From contig MNCI01035156.1 in the NCBI GenBank assembly GCA_015680685.1, positions 355,572-419,571 on the forward strand: a DNA stretch of 64,000 nt, in the 5' to 3' direction. This DNA is from Gnetum montanum. Lineage: Eukaryota > Streptophyta > Gnetopsida > Gnetales > Gnetaceae. The notes below the pieces were generated by a model, which worked only from the letters and a program-made list of their open reading frames with translations, ran no database searches and had not been told where the DNA came from. Both the position numbers and the translations under genes were made by a program. Position 1 is the stretch's first letter; each line of letters opens with the position of its first letter. This document shows positions 9,395-21,398 of the stretch, in pieces.

Positions 9395-12095
9395 TGTGAC
9401 CATAGATGACACCTAAGGAAAAGCATGCACAGAAGGGAGGATCATCTCAACTAAGGGATAAATGGCCAAGAATTAGAAGGTACCAAGAATAACACCAAGA
9501 GAAAGTAGCTAAAACCCATATCTCTTTTTAGGAGGAGTTTGAAGTGGAATCTATCTAACAAATTCCTGAAGTGGTTACGACTGAATATTGTCATCGAGAT
9601 GAGGCTCTAGAGTTAAGATGAAACCTTTAGGTCACCTTGATGGAGGCCTACCTCAAGCATATTGCATTGAAGGAGGTTCAAAAATCTATGCATCAAGACT
9701 TAAACTTTGGATCCTTCTTGGAGTTTGCTTCTCTAGAAGTTAAAGCTTAATTGTAGAAGTCTCCCATGTGGTCCACCATCACTTCCAGCGAGGAATGGTA
9801 CATAGGAGAGAGATATCTATTTTAGAATAATAGGAAAGCTATTTCAATAGTTAAAATCAAGTATTTTTTTATGTCCTACTTGGTGAAAGCAAAATTTAAG
9901 GCCCTTGGATTACCTAATACTAGAGCCAATCTTGCAGAAATTCCAATGCAGGCAGCTCCAGTTGTCATGAAAGAGTGAACATAGTAATGTTATGGAGTGG
10001 ACCACAAGGAGTTTGGTGCACTTACAATGGTGGAACATGCATACTTTAAAATTTCAGCCTTTCACCTCAAGTCAATGGTGAGGTCCAATAAGATCATAGC
10101 TTCCTCAACCTATGTGTACACCACTCTAAGCAGTAAATTCCCAGTCAACCTTCCATGATTGATCTATATTGATATAGAAAAGCACTTTAAGGAGAATAAA
10201 CATTGAAGAAAGGCACTCTCTTTTTCATGCATCATCAAAAAATTATGCGAAAGGGGAGGCATAACCTGGTACACAAATGACACTGGTTAAAGTGCTCCAA
10301 TTGCTTTTTTTTTTGAGATGATTAAGGATAAACTGCCTACAAATGTGATCCAAGAAGAGGACCAATAGCCCACACCTCCACAACCAACTCATGAGGCAAT
10401 GCTAGAGTTTTGCATTACCTTTTAGCGCATGTACAAACTCCAAGATTATCTTTTGCAATAGTAGTAAGAGCAAGCAAGAACAAGTGGTGATGTCCCACCT
10501 ATGTAAAGACTAGCTATGAGCCACCTCAAAAAAATAGCATGAACCTTAAGCTAGATGGAAGGTGGGGCACCAATTTTCTATGCCCAATGAATGCAAGTTC
10601 CTACAAGGTCAAATATGAGTGCCTGAGAGGTAACAATGTTCCTTTCATAATAGCAGCAATTCCTAGAAATCTCTAGAAATGTCTCTACCTTTTCAATGAA
10701 TTGAGAGGAGGGTGACAGGACAACTATTTTGGTGATGCAGAACCATGGGTAAGAGACAGTGGCCAAAGTGGTTGCTAACAAAGTGGCTAAAATACTTAAT
10801 GCACATGCAAAAACTATACCAGAAATTTCTACACTTAGAGATGTACAAACATCTACAAGAACTCTTAGCAATAGATTGAGCATAGCCTAGCATGAAGAAT
10901 TGTACGATCGAATGTTGGGAACTAGGAAACTAATTTTGGATGTATTTGACCTGCTAGATACCATCACTACAATCCAATCAAAGCTACTTGAGGCAAGGGG
11001 AAAATGCATTATCATGAAGAAGCAACTTGAACTAGCCAAAGTAAAAAACCAACACTTGGGTGTGCAAGTTGATGAATTAAGTGCCTACCTTGCTAATCTC
11101 GCATTACTCAACCAAGAAATAACACGAGATGAATCATTTTAATAGCTTCTAAAGAGACTCAAAGAGGTTGAGGACACCAAGGAGTTTGTGGTCTTTGACC
11201 ATTCCATGGCCAATGCTACAATGCACAACATCCAAAAGGACTTAGTCTAGATGCATTATGAGAATGAGGCTTTGACTATAAAAAAGTACCACATGTAGAA
11301 TGTTGATCTACAGAAGTAGTAGATGTCAAAATTTATCCATCAATAGTAGGAGTAGCTAACTAGGATGAACACAAAATTGAGGAGGTTGGTAGTAGAGAAA
11401 GGAAACCTCTTGATGAATAATGTCTGGGCCTTATACTAGAAATCTGCAATTGAGATCACAACTTGGAAAAATGAGGTCCTTAACTTTGAAATGATTAAAA
11501 ATCATTATAGGGACTAATGCTATTATAGAAAGAAATCAATAATTTGGCAAAGGAAAAAATCAATGAGGCCTTCTAGCATCTCGAACAAGGAGGCAATGTC
11601 TAACAACATATCTTTGATGTGCTAAATGCATACAAAAAGGCTAAAATCCACTTGAAGGAGCTCCAAATCAAGAAAATGATAGAGTACATGGAGCTTACCA
11701 ACCTTTGATATGAAAACCTAGCGATGTTGACTATTGGAAGGCCACAGTAAAAATTGGAGAAATAAGTGGCTAGATTATACTTATTGTACAAGCTAGAGTT
11801 TAAGCACCATAAGGAGATCAAGCATAAACTTGAGATAGTAAATGTGGAACTTGAGGTTCTCAAGGAAAATTTCATTGATCAAAGATTAATTGCTATGAAC
11901 CTAGCTAAGAGAATGAATAAGTACTAGGATCTACAAAATGCACTCAAAGCATTCGACATCAAACACAAACAACTCATCACATAGTTTGTTAATGTGAAGG
12001 AGCTAATCCCAACAATGTCCTATTTATGAGACATTTCCATTCTAGCAACATTGGTGAAGTAGTATGGACTATGAATTATCCCTGGAAGAAGGATG
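9395..12095 (+). pseudogene. Extra downstream ORF of element B, unknown function, coiled-coil C-terminus
   Basis: A decayed coding region lies between integrase and the 3' LTR in the sense direction. An N-terminal globular-looking part (9400-10480) contains LVKAKFKALGLPNTRANL and KIIASSTYVYTTLSSKFP; the second half has heptad-like Leu/Lys/Glu stretches, longest at 10900-11142 (LLDTITTIQSKLLEARGKC and following). Stops are frequent but long in-frame blocks remain. It sits where Athila elements carry an env-like ORF, but I see no signal peptide or membrane segment. C and F lack it. I do not recognise its family. Confidence 0.5.
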
Positions 12096-12465
12096 AGAAG
12101 ATGGGGGCATTGTTGGATACCTTCCATCTTCCACCAAAAGTTGTAGTTGCTACAAGATGATCACAATAACCATCTTAACAACCACGTGCACCTGAATTAG
12201 GAGAAGGTCCTTCAGAACCTTAAAAGCCTCCATCACCTGGGACCATCTAAACTTCTTCATTGTCTTTACATCATCAGAGGATTTTTGTTTTTCATTCTTA
12301 TCTAGGTGTTCAATTTTATTATCCTTGACACCAATTTTTTTAATGATTGTAAATCTATACATTTAGGCACTTAGTTTTTATTGTGTTTATTTTACGTATT
12401 TGTAGTTAGTTAATGATTTCATACCTTCCCAAATTTTATAAAGAACTCAACAAAAAGTTTTCATT

Positions 12466-12479
12466 TAGTCATGGGGGTA
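12466..12479 (+). other. Polypurine tract of element B
   Basis: GTCATGGGGGTA stands immediately before the LTR start TGATGAGT at 12480. The similar GTCATGGGGATA precedes the 3' LTR of F, so this is the plus-strand primer site. Confidence 0.7.
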
Positions 12480-13314
12480 TGATGAGTCATGATTGTTGAG
12501 TTACATTGATAGGATGCCATCAATGCGACCTTGTCAATATGATCCCATTAACATGAGGTTTGACCAATTGATGTGTACCCTTAATGGATCACTCTATGTT
12601 TGCCTATAAATGTGCACCTACCCATCACATTTATGGCAATCTTTTCATAGTTTTAGTGAAGCACTTGTAGTTTTCTATTTGAGAGTTATAATATTTTTTG
12701 AGTGCCTACAGTAGGAGTCAAAGAGTACATAGATCTTTATTCGAGCACTATTGTACCTAAGCACTTTAGTGTGGATTGTAATAAAGATGATCTTTTCTAA
12801 TAAAACCTTGTAGCGCTTGGAATAGATTAATTGTTTCCTTAAGTATTTAATCCTCATGAAATTTAATTTAATATTTTTAATTAATTAATGTCTATTAAAG
12901 ATCATACATAAGTACAACCACTTCAAGCATATGCTTAATTCTTGGTAATCCTCATTGCGCTTAACACTTGGTAACCCAATGAAATTATACATGTTTAAGA
13001 TGTGTGTGGAAAGTGGGAATGGATGCTTAAGTTAGGATTATTTAAATATTGGCTAGTTATTAGATTAATTAAACATTTAATTACTTTATTCTTCTTCATT
13101 AGGCAACTTAATTCATGAAAGATAAAAATGATAAAAATCATATGCCTAAGTTATACTTAATCATACCCTTGTACTTCACAACAATTGCAATGGTTAGATT
13201 TTCCTCTTAGAACAAGTGTACCTAGAAATCTAAAGTCTTCAGAATTTGACTAGATCACTAAGTGAACACTAGTGATTCATATGGTTGGGCATAGGATATG
13301 CTCGCTACTCATCA
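12480..13314 (+). repeat. 3' LTR of element B, 835 bp
   Basis: It starts TGATGAGTCATGATTG and ends CTACTCATCA, the same inverted-repeat termini as A and C. A TATA box (CCTATAAAT) lies at 12603-12611. The 5' LTR is off the window, so age cannot be estimated from the pair. The five bases after it, CTACC, are the candidate target-site copy. Confidence 0.8.
12603..12611 (+). promoter_or_regulatory. TATA box in LTR of element B
   Basis: CCTATAAAT lies in the first fifth of the LTR, at the same relative position as the TATA boxes in the F LTRs. Confidence 0.5.
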
Positions 13315-13608
13315 CTACCAAAAGATTATACAAGTTATACACAAGAAAGGATTACATGTTTAGCTAAAAAAATACTAGTTTTTAATTATATTAAAAGTTG
13401 ATTAGTTTCTATTGCACCAATAGAGAGAGTTAGCATTAATAAAAAAATGTTTGAAATAAAATAAAATGAAGCTTTATTACATCTAAAGACCCAACGAATC
13501 TATTGGATAGATATTACATTTTCATGAAAAATAAAGATAGACTCTACAAATTAACCAAGCATTAATGGGAGCATCAAAAAGAAATCATATAGACTTTTTA
13601 CTGTAACA

Positions 13609-13728
13609 TTATAATGTTATCTCAAATGGGTAGTAATAGCACAAGAAAGAAACACATGTAACTTAGCTTTATAATGTTATCTCAAATGGGTAGTCACAAC
13701 ACAAAGAAGAAACACATGTAACTCATCT
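13609..13728. repeat. 60-bp tandem duplication
   Basis: Two adjacent 60-bp units, each beginning near ATAATGTTATCTCAAATGGG and continuing to AAACACATGTAACT, differ at only a few positions. Confidence 0.8.
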
Positions 13729-14332
13729 TCAAGGGCTCATGATATGCACAACTAACAACTGTGCTCTTCTCATGGAAGTTGAATCCAATTTTCACTTTCA
13801 ATTCTAAGATGATGAGAACTTAAGTGAAGCTTGTTGATAGCATTATGATACTTGATGAGAATAGTAGTTGAGAGATAGTAACCTTCTACATTTAGTTTAT
13901 TAGATAAAATTACCCATTTCCTTCTACATTAGTCCACATTTGTGTCAAATCCTTTTGCTTGACCCAAAATTGACATGGTCAAGCTTTGATATGGTCATAA
14001 TAAGACTTAACACATCATCTAGAAAATGACCCAAAATTGGCATCTCGAACTCAAAAAAATGTGTTAAAGTGGTTGCCTAAATACTATATTTAAGTCTATG
14101 AGGATTAGCAAAAGGATAATTCAAAAAGATAGGCTCTTCATCTTCCACTACTACATGTATACAAAATCTGTAGATGTGTTATTCTCTTTGAAAATTAGTC
14201 TATTTCTTTATTTCAATCAATAGATAGTGAGATCCCATACAAGTACACATGATTGTCACCTTACTTTCTTAGAAAATAGTAGCAAATTAATAAGTAGGTA
14301 CTTTTATTAAGGACCATCTTTAGATCTATTGC

Positions 14333-14353
14333 AAAAAAAAAAAAAAAAAAAAA
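14333..14353 (+). repeat. Poly-A run of 21
   Basis: Twenty-one consecutive A residues occur in otherwise mixed sequence. This may be the tail of a decayed non-LTR retroposon, but no body or flanking duplication could be recognised. Confidence 0.6.
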
Positions 14354-14551
14354 TTACCTTTTTCCACATTGTTGTTTCCACATGTTCTTCAATGCCTTCT
14401 ATTTAATTCTTATTTTTAGGTCCTTAAAGCTCAAATTTAAATCTTGATCTTTAATATTTCCATTTTGGATGACATTTTTTCCCATAATTGACCTATCATT
14501 TTTCTTAAGTAACTTTATATACTTCTTTGAATAGTTGGACACCAGGCCTAG

Positions 14552-15515
14552 TTATGAGATGAGATATGTCATGTAGCTTCATCAAAACATCTTAGATGCA
14601 CGATGCATATGTGTGGATTAAAACACATAGATGCATTAATAGGAAATGCATCTTAGATGTGTTGATGTAGCCCCATCGATACATACTTGTTGACACATCT
14701 TCGTCGATGTAGCTAAATGCATTAATACATCTCTATTGATGCAATGCCTATATTTGCCTATAAATATGTTAGCACCCATTGCATATTTGACATATTTTGG
14801 TCATTTTATAGCTAGACTCTTGTAGTTTCATTTCATGATCTTAGGAAACAATGAGTGAGTGCCCATAATGTGAATTTGAGTCAATTGTATGACATCTTAT
14901 TTGAGTGGAATTATACCTAGACACATTCCATGAACTACAATAAGATAAGGATTGAAGCAGATTCATTACAGCACTTTGACATAGAATAGATTTACTTTTC
15001 ATGCAATTTACTTTCCATGTACTTAGTTAATATTTATATTTTTATGCATCTTAATTAATTGGAGGAATGAGCATGATCAGTTTTGAATGTAAACATGTAT
15101 TCACATGGTAATCCCAACAACATTATTTCTTAGTTGACCTAGTAGCATAACATTTGGTAATCCCAGTAGTGGATATGTGGGTTTAGGACATCTACAGAAA
15201 GCTAGTAATAGAGACCCATCATCCTTAGGCTAGTGTAGAATTTATTTTCCTATTGTTAATTAGTTTAAATTATTAATTTCTCTATTATTGTTAAGATCAG
15301 CTTAAGGTCATACTAACATCAACTATCATATGTTTCACTTTGGACTAACCATACATGACAAAGCTACCACTATTCCAAGTGGGAACACAGCGTCCTGTAA
15401 TCAATGCTGAACAATCTAGATGCTACAACTAGTTCCATTCATGGAATTTGACTAGATCATATGTGAACACTTGTGATTCTTATGGTTAAGCATAGGGGAT
15501 ACTCATCACACATCA
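14552..15515 (+). repeat. 5' LTR of element F, 964 bp
   Basis: It aligns along its length with 20511-21398 plus 30745-30820. Shared features are repeated GCATCTTAGATGCA-type motifs near the start, CCTATAAATA (14757-14766), and a tail related to B's LTR. The end at 15515 is set by the PBS one base further on; an earlier CTCATCA at 15508 is an alternative. Confidence 0.8.
14757..14766 (+). promoter_or_regulatory. TATA box in 5' LTR of F
   Basis: CCTATAAATA occurs here and at 20731-20740 in the matching place of the 3' LTR. Confidence 0.55.
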
Positions 15516-15516
15516 T

Positions 15517-15534
15517 TGTCATTGTTGCTGGGGA
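15517..15534 (+). other. Decayed tRNA-Asp primer-binding site of F
   Basis: TGTCATTGTTGCTGGGGA matches TGGCGCCGTTGCCGGGGA at 13 of 18 positions. Four of the five differences are C-to-T or G-to-A. It starts one base after the LTR end, as in A and C. Confidence 0.7.
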
Positions 15535-15647
15535 TGGTGTTAGTGATCTAGATTAGTTACATTATAAATGATTATTTTTCAAGCATTAATAATTTATCTT
15601 TTTGGAAATATTAATATTTTAAGTCAGATACATTATTAATTAAAAAC

Positions 15648-18035
15648 ATGTCTCCTTCACATAGAGATGATAATCCATCACATGATGAGAACACTGGTAG
15701 GAGAAATGATAGGATCTATATTGAAGAGAATTGGGGTGAACCACTAAATGCAGGGATCTCATATGCTCATTAAGACCCTTACTATATTCAATTAATGCAA
15801 ATGATCCTAGAGGAGATGGAAAAAGTCCTATAATAAGGAGGGCCTCAAGGCCTTGGACCTCCGCCAAACCTAGAAGAGAAAAATCATCATCTTCAACATC
15901 TAATTCTGATGAAGGTAAGCAGAGGTATGGAGATAGAGCTCCACTAAAGGGTCAAGATGAAGATAAAAATAGAAATCAAAGACAATATGAAAGATATCAA
16001 AGTAAGCATAGACAAGACCATCACTATCAAACAAATAGAAATATATATTATCACCATCACATGTCTGATAAAGATAAACCATTTTTGGCTACTAGGATCA
16101 TGATACAAATTAGGGAGGCAATTAGAACACCACATAGGCATGAAAGGAAAACCTGCATCAAATGTCTTGATATGCATGACATTCCTAAATTTGAGGGAGG
16201 CTATAATATTGATCCAAAACATCATTTACAAGCCTTCCATGATTCCTATGCCTTGCAAAATATCGAAAGTAAGTGGCAAAAGATTAAACTCCTTCCTAGG
16301 ACACTAATAGAAGAAGCTTAAAGGTTGTATAGATCATTGGAACTAGATTCAATCCACTAGTGGTTCACAATGCTTGAGCTCTTCAACAAAAAATAACAAA
16401 CCTATGAAAGAACGTCCAATCTAAGAAAATAATTCCAAGGGTGAAAGTAAGAAAACCATGAATCCTTGAATGTAGCCTTGGATAGATACTATTCTCTACT
16501 ACATAAATGACCAATCCATGATTTCTCTCAAAAAGAGCAACATCTCCAGATCATAGATGGGCTTCATAACAAAATGAGGGAGGCCCTTGGGTTTATGCTG
16601 AAGGATGATTATTAGAATTGAGAGTCCATCATATACAAAGGCTAGTTGAACAGGTGGCAAAAGAAGAAGGAGATTTGTATAAAAGGGAGAGTGTAGAGGA
16701 ATATAACTAGGATCCAACTATTCTAAAAAAAGAGGTTCATATTTATGATCAAGAAAAAGAGGCAGCTTTTGATGAGTTGATTTCGCATAGAACCTTGCCA
16801 ATAAAAAAGTATATTACTCAAATTGACACAAGGATAGATATGATGTGGGATTTGATGAATGAAAAAGTTACAACCAACTTGAAAATCATGGGAAAAGCTA
16901 AAGCAAAAAGAATTAAGTGATCAAAATAAGAAGAGAAAAAAGAATAAGGAAATAGGTAAGGATTGGTAGAAAGGGAAAATAGCTATAGTAGAAGAGGCTT
17001 CAAACATAGATATAGAAGAGGATGATGGATGTAACATCTACCAATATAAACATGCAAAGGGCTATTGCCTAGTTATGTTACATATATAAGAGTTTGGGGC
17101 TTTTCTACTTTAAATTTCAAGTTTGTAGAAAAACAAATGCCTAAGAGATTATCTTACCCATAAGGTAATTATAAACATTCATATAACTAATAGTACTATG
17201 ATAGTGGGACTTCTTATCAACCATAATGGCAAAGCCCACAGTCATGGGGGATGCCATCAATAAACCAACAATACTTTTATCGCCACCCAGACCTTTATGG
17301 ATACTATGTTCAACAACCTATTTCTCCAAATTGTTCTACTCTCCTTACCTGAAATCTCTACTACTACTCCCATGAATATCATCAACCCACAACATCTCCT
17401 ATGGGATCATGATCTTTGACCTCCTATGCTCCATCATAATCCTCAATACTCTCATACTTCCCTCCAACATATGTCACCACCAATAATGTAGGAAGGACTG
17501 TCACCACAAACTCAACAAAAGAATGTCACTTGCGCTGTGAACATACAAGTAAATGATACTGTTAGTATATCTTAGAAAAAGTCTTGGAAACATCCTTTCC
17601 TTTGGACAGTTCCCACACATGAATAAAAGTAGTAAACCTACTAGCTCATCAAAACTAGCATAAGAACAATCTAGTGCAATCTTTGTCCTCACAAAAACAA
17701 TGTCTCCTAATCTTATGCAAAATCTAACAACCATTACCACTCCAACACAAACCATAAAAGATGAACCTATCATTGTGGAGAGATAAAAAATTCCATGCAT
17801 TACTAATAATGATAAAGGATGTAGTTGTAGGTTGAAAGTTCAAAGTGTTAACATGATCCCTATATCGACCCACAAAAAACTTAAGGAACAAGTATGTGTG
17901 CAAAACCAAGTCTACACAATAGCCACTAAATCAAAAGATACCCAATGGCTCAAAAATGAGAATACAAAACCATTCAAAAGATGCATAGAAACATCCAACC
18001 CACTTATTAGTTCTTATTCTAAGAAAATGAACTAA
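15648..18035 (+). pseudogene. gag and post-protease remnant of element F
   Basis: A start ATG at about 15651 (MSPSHRDDNPSHDEN) opens a decayed gag. The capsid core is clearest at 16061-16321, with DMHDIPKFEGGYNIDPKHHL and AFHDSYALQNIESKWQKIKL, closely matching C. A variant zinc knuckle (CNIYQYKHAKGYCL) lies at about 17030-17085. Near 17750-17990 sequence equivalent to the post-protease linker of B and C appears (KIPCIT, then VYTIATKSKDTQWL). I could not find the protease active site. There are many stops. Coding similarity ends at about 18060. Confidence 0.7.
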
Positions 18036-18059
18036 ACAAAAACTTAGAGAATAACATCT

Positions 18060-20495
18060 TATACTCTCACTATACACCAAAAGAAGATGTCAAACAAGGA
18101 GACACAAGAACCAAAATAGAAAATAAAAAAGGAAACATGTCTAGACCCCTTAAAAAGAAAATGTCTTTTAGTCTTGCTAAAGATATGTCTTCAAATGATT
18201 GAAATGTGATTACCATCACTGTTAAATGTGCTACCAATTGAAAAATTAAATCATTAAAGATGATAAATGGAAAACTTACTATGTATAACCAAGAAAATGT
18301 GTGGTCCATTTCTTGAATGCTCACCCATGAGTTTAGTCATGGGGGAGATGCTGCATCTTGAATCAAGAACTAATATGTATATTTTCACTTTTTTGTTTTA
18401 CTATTTTTTATCCTATTTTTATTTCGTCAAATATTTTCTAATTCTTAATATGTTTTATAATTCTTGTTATTTTTATTTTCTTTATAACTTTCTCTTTTAT
18501 TGAGTCATTTCCTTTATGTTTTATGAATTTCTACTATGTCTCTATTAATAAAAATATTGTCAATCCTGATGTAGATCTCAACACCATCTGTTGGATCTTT
18601 GTCCTATGCTATCAAGATGATTGGGTAAATGATTGTGTAAAGGAGTGAGATCACATCATCCATCCCTCTAGTTCTCTAAATAAAAGGTCCTTATCATGAA
18701 AATAATAAGGTTCTTCTTACATAAAAATAAAATTAACTACTAATCATTGTGCCTTGAAGAAAGAAGTAAAGACTAAGTGGAAATGGAAAAGGGTGTGACC
18801 TGAAGGGAATTTGTTGGGTTCTCTTCTTGAATTCGTTCTTATGGTCTATGAATCCCCATGGAACATACCATCACTCCTATTGTTGACCAATAAACCGAAA
18901 GCATGTCTTTGCATGGTGTGGTTCCCATGAAGAAAAAGGAAAAAGGAGAAGAGAGAAAGAAAGAATAAAAAAAGAGAAAAAGAAAAAAAACAATGAAAAT
19001 TCAAAGCACATCACTTAGACATAATAATGGGATACAAGCATTGGTTATGTGGCTAGAAAGACATGTTTCCCATGCCTGAAGGCACCCCTCTAACTAGGGC
19101 CCTTCTTTCTTTCTTCTCTTTTCTTCTCTTTTTGGAGTGATGTTTGTTCTTTGTGATTGTTATGGACTCATGATGGTAGGAAGGAAGGAACACATCAATG
19201 TGAGGTCACTGTTAATGGTATGGAATTAGTCTAAAACTTGAATGAATAGGTATGATGATCATTTTAATCACAATTGACAAAATAACCTATTTTGGACATG
19301 GTTAAGTACCTTACATTCCAATCTCTGCAATCCCTTCTCACCCCATTATTCACCTTACTACTACATGCAATTATGGGCCTAATGATTTTGTATAGTATAG
19401 TGCAAGATCCTAACCAAGGCAATTGTGTGTTGCTTGAAATAAAGGCATGATCTACATTTCACTTCTAAGGTGTCCATGGACATTTATAAAAGTGGTTATG
19501 TAAGGGCATTCTCACAAGAGCTTGCTTTGGGGAGGATCCACTTGCTTTGAACCAAACCTCACAGCTTCAAGAACATCATTGATTACTTCTCTAAATTTAT
19601 GCATCATTCTACAATCAACTTCTCATCAATTTCAAGTTATGTTTAATGCTTTTATATCAAAATTTCCTGTAAATTCAACATTTCTTGGCAATCTTGTGAA
19701 CCAAACATTTGGTTTTAATTATTTAAAAACATGTACATTTCTAGAGTTAAGGTCATTTATCATGGGAGGGTTAAGGATGTACATTTTGAAATTTATCTAA
19801 CACCTCCTTTTTAAACATTATGGTAACTAATAGTAAAAATAATCAAATTAGCTTAAACAACTTGATGATTTTAGTTACCTTAGAGCTTGGGAAACATTAT
19901 TATGAAATCATCTTGAGCTTACATGCTAAAATTTTTTCCAATTTTGAGATAACTAACGATTTAGAAAGGATTAATCATTAATGAAAAATTATCAAAACTA
20001 ATGTTGATCCTTTGAAAATTTTAGATGATGCCAAATGGAATCCGTAAGGTTGAAGGTCTTGGAAAAAGCAAAGGAAATGAAGCCAAGAGGAGAACAACAG
20101 AGGATATGCCCATAGAAAAATAGTACTACATATAGGAATTAAAGCTCAAACTTCACATATTTGCTATACCCATGGGATGATGAGGAGAAATTTTAGTCCA
20201 CCCCTTAAAAATGTTCTACATAAAAGAGAAACATCAACATAAAAATCAAGGTTGGAAACTCTACCACCGCTAGTGATAATAAGAAGATTCATCTTTATGG
20301 GATTTTTGAAGACCTCTACAATTTTACAAACTTTGATGGTTGTCTACCATTTTCATCATTTTGTAATGCATCCACTCAAATAAAATGTTGTAACATGACA
20401 CTCTAATTTTGTAATGGTAGCCAATCTAGTCTTGGTCACCCCATAATTTTTTTCATGAAACTTTGTCCATTTATATATTGAAGATGAGTTTTTAG
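18060..20495 (+). other. 3' noncoding region of F (RT, RNase H and integrase deleted)
   Basis: After the gag remnant the sequence passes to the 3' noncoding part without any pol domain. It contains the same conserved blocks as B and C: about 18895-19085 (GCATG.TGTGGTTCCCAT; CAAAGCACATCACTTAGA) and 19517-19545 (GAGCTTGCTTTGGGGAGGAT). A purine-rich GTCATGGGGGAGATG at about 18338 resembles the PPT and marks the start of this region. T-rich runs fill 18370-18500. Confidence 0.65.
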
Positions 20496-20510
20496 TTAGT
20501 CATGGGGATA
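20496..20510 (+). other. Polypurine tract of F
   Basis: TTAGTCATGGGGATA sits directly before the 3' LTR at 20511 and matches the PPT of B. Confidence 0.65.
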
Positions 20511-20730
20511 TGTTAAGACATGATATGTCAAGTAGCTTTGTTGATACATTATCATCAATCAAACCTTGTCAATGCATCTTAGATGCATTGATGCATATGT
20601 GCGGTTGAAAATGTGTAGATACATTAACAAGCAATGCATCTTAGATGCATTGATGTTGCCCTATCAATGCATCCTTGTTAACATAGCCAAATGCATTAAC
20701 ACATCTTTGTTGATGCAATGCCTATATTTG

Positions 20731-20740
20731 CCTATAAATA
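20731..20740 (+). promoter_or_regulatory. TATA box in 3' LTR of F
   Basis: CCTATAAATA, in the same position as in the 5' LTR. Confidence 0.5.
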
Positions 20741-21393
20741 TGCAAGCATCCACCATGTATTTGGCACCTTTTGGTTATTTTGTAGCTAGACTCTTGCAAT
20801 TTCATTTCTTGATCTTAGGAAATAGTGAGTGAGTGCCTATAGTGTGAATTTGAGTAAGTGATATGGTGTATTATTTGAGTGGTATTATACCTAGGCACAT
20901 TCCATGAATGACAATAAGATTGAGATTGCTTCATAGTCATTGCAACACTTTTACTTATAATAGATTTAATTTTTATGTACTTGCTTAATATTTACATTTC
21001 CATGCATGTTAATCAATTGCTAGAATGAGTGTGACCAGTTTCAAGTGTAAACATATATTCACTTAGTAATCTTAGTAGTGTTATTGCTTGGTTTGCCTAG
21101 TAGCATAACACTTGGTAATCCTAGTAGTGGATATGTTGGCTTAGGATGTGTATGGTAAGCTGGGAATGAACATTCTTCATCCTTAGGCTAGTTTAGAATT
21201 TATTCTCCTATTTTTAATTACTTTAAATAATTAATTTCTATATTATCATTAAGATTAGCTTAAGGCCACAACAACATCAACTATCATATGCCTCACTTTA
21301 GATTAAACCATATATGATAAAGCTACCACTAGTCCTGGCGGGAAGATCGCATCCTACAATTAATGCTTAACAATCTAGATGTCACAACTAGTC

Positions 21394-21398
21394 CCATC
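21394..21398 (+). other. Target-site duplication of C, left copy
   Basis: CCATC is repeated exactly at 30740-30744, on the other side of element C. A 5-bp duplication is the rule for Ty3/gypsy integrases. Confidence 0.9.

Larger units (their letters stand above)
1753..13314 (+). mobile_element. Element B: Athila-type LTR retrotransposon, 5' end displaced by A
   Basis: The plus-strand order is gag (from 1753), protease-like region, RT, RNase H, integrase (to about 7300), a noncoding 3' region, an extra ORF remnant (9395-12095), a polypurine tract and a 3' LTR (12480-13314). The RT keeps Athila-like signatures (KDHFPL, VFMDDFSTYG). The 5' LTR and gag start must lie left of the window beyond A. 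Coding frames are broken by many TAG, TAA and TGA codons, often where element C has Gln, Trp or Arg, as expected from loss of methylated cytosines. Confidence 0.85.
13315..14551. other. Unassigned DNA between elements B and F
   Basis: I find no ORF with recognisable content and no match to the other elements. It contains a 60-bp tandem duplication (13609-13728) and a 21-A run (14333-14353). The last five bases, CCTAG, are the left target-site copy of element F. Confidence 0.6.
20511..21398 (+). repeat. 3' LTR of F, left piece
   Basis: This is the first 888 bp of the 3' LTR, cut at 21398 by element C. Its last five bases CCATC are the left target-site copy for C. The sequence continues at 30745 in the same alignment with the 5' LTR. 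Confidence 0.85.

Noticed and set aside
10578-10893. Minus-strand reading frames of 66 and 101 codons
   Set aside because: They are mirror frames of the coiled-coil coding region on the plus strand and overlap each other.
9395-12095. A retroviral-type envelope gene in B
   Set aside because: No signal peptide, membrane segment or cleavage site can be seen; only position suggests env.
15508-15508. Alternative end of the F 5' LTR at CTCATCA 15508
   Set aside because: Ending at 15515 leaves one base before the PBS, as in A and C, and makes both F LTRs 964 bp.
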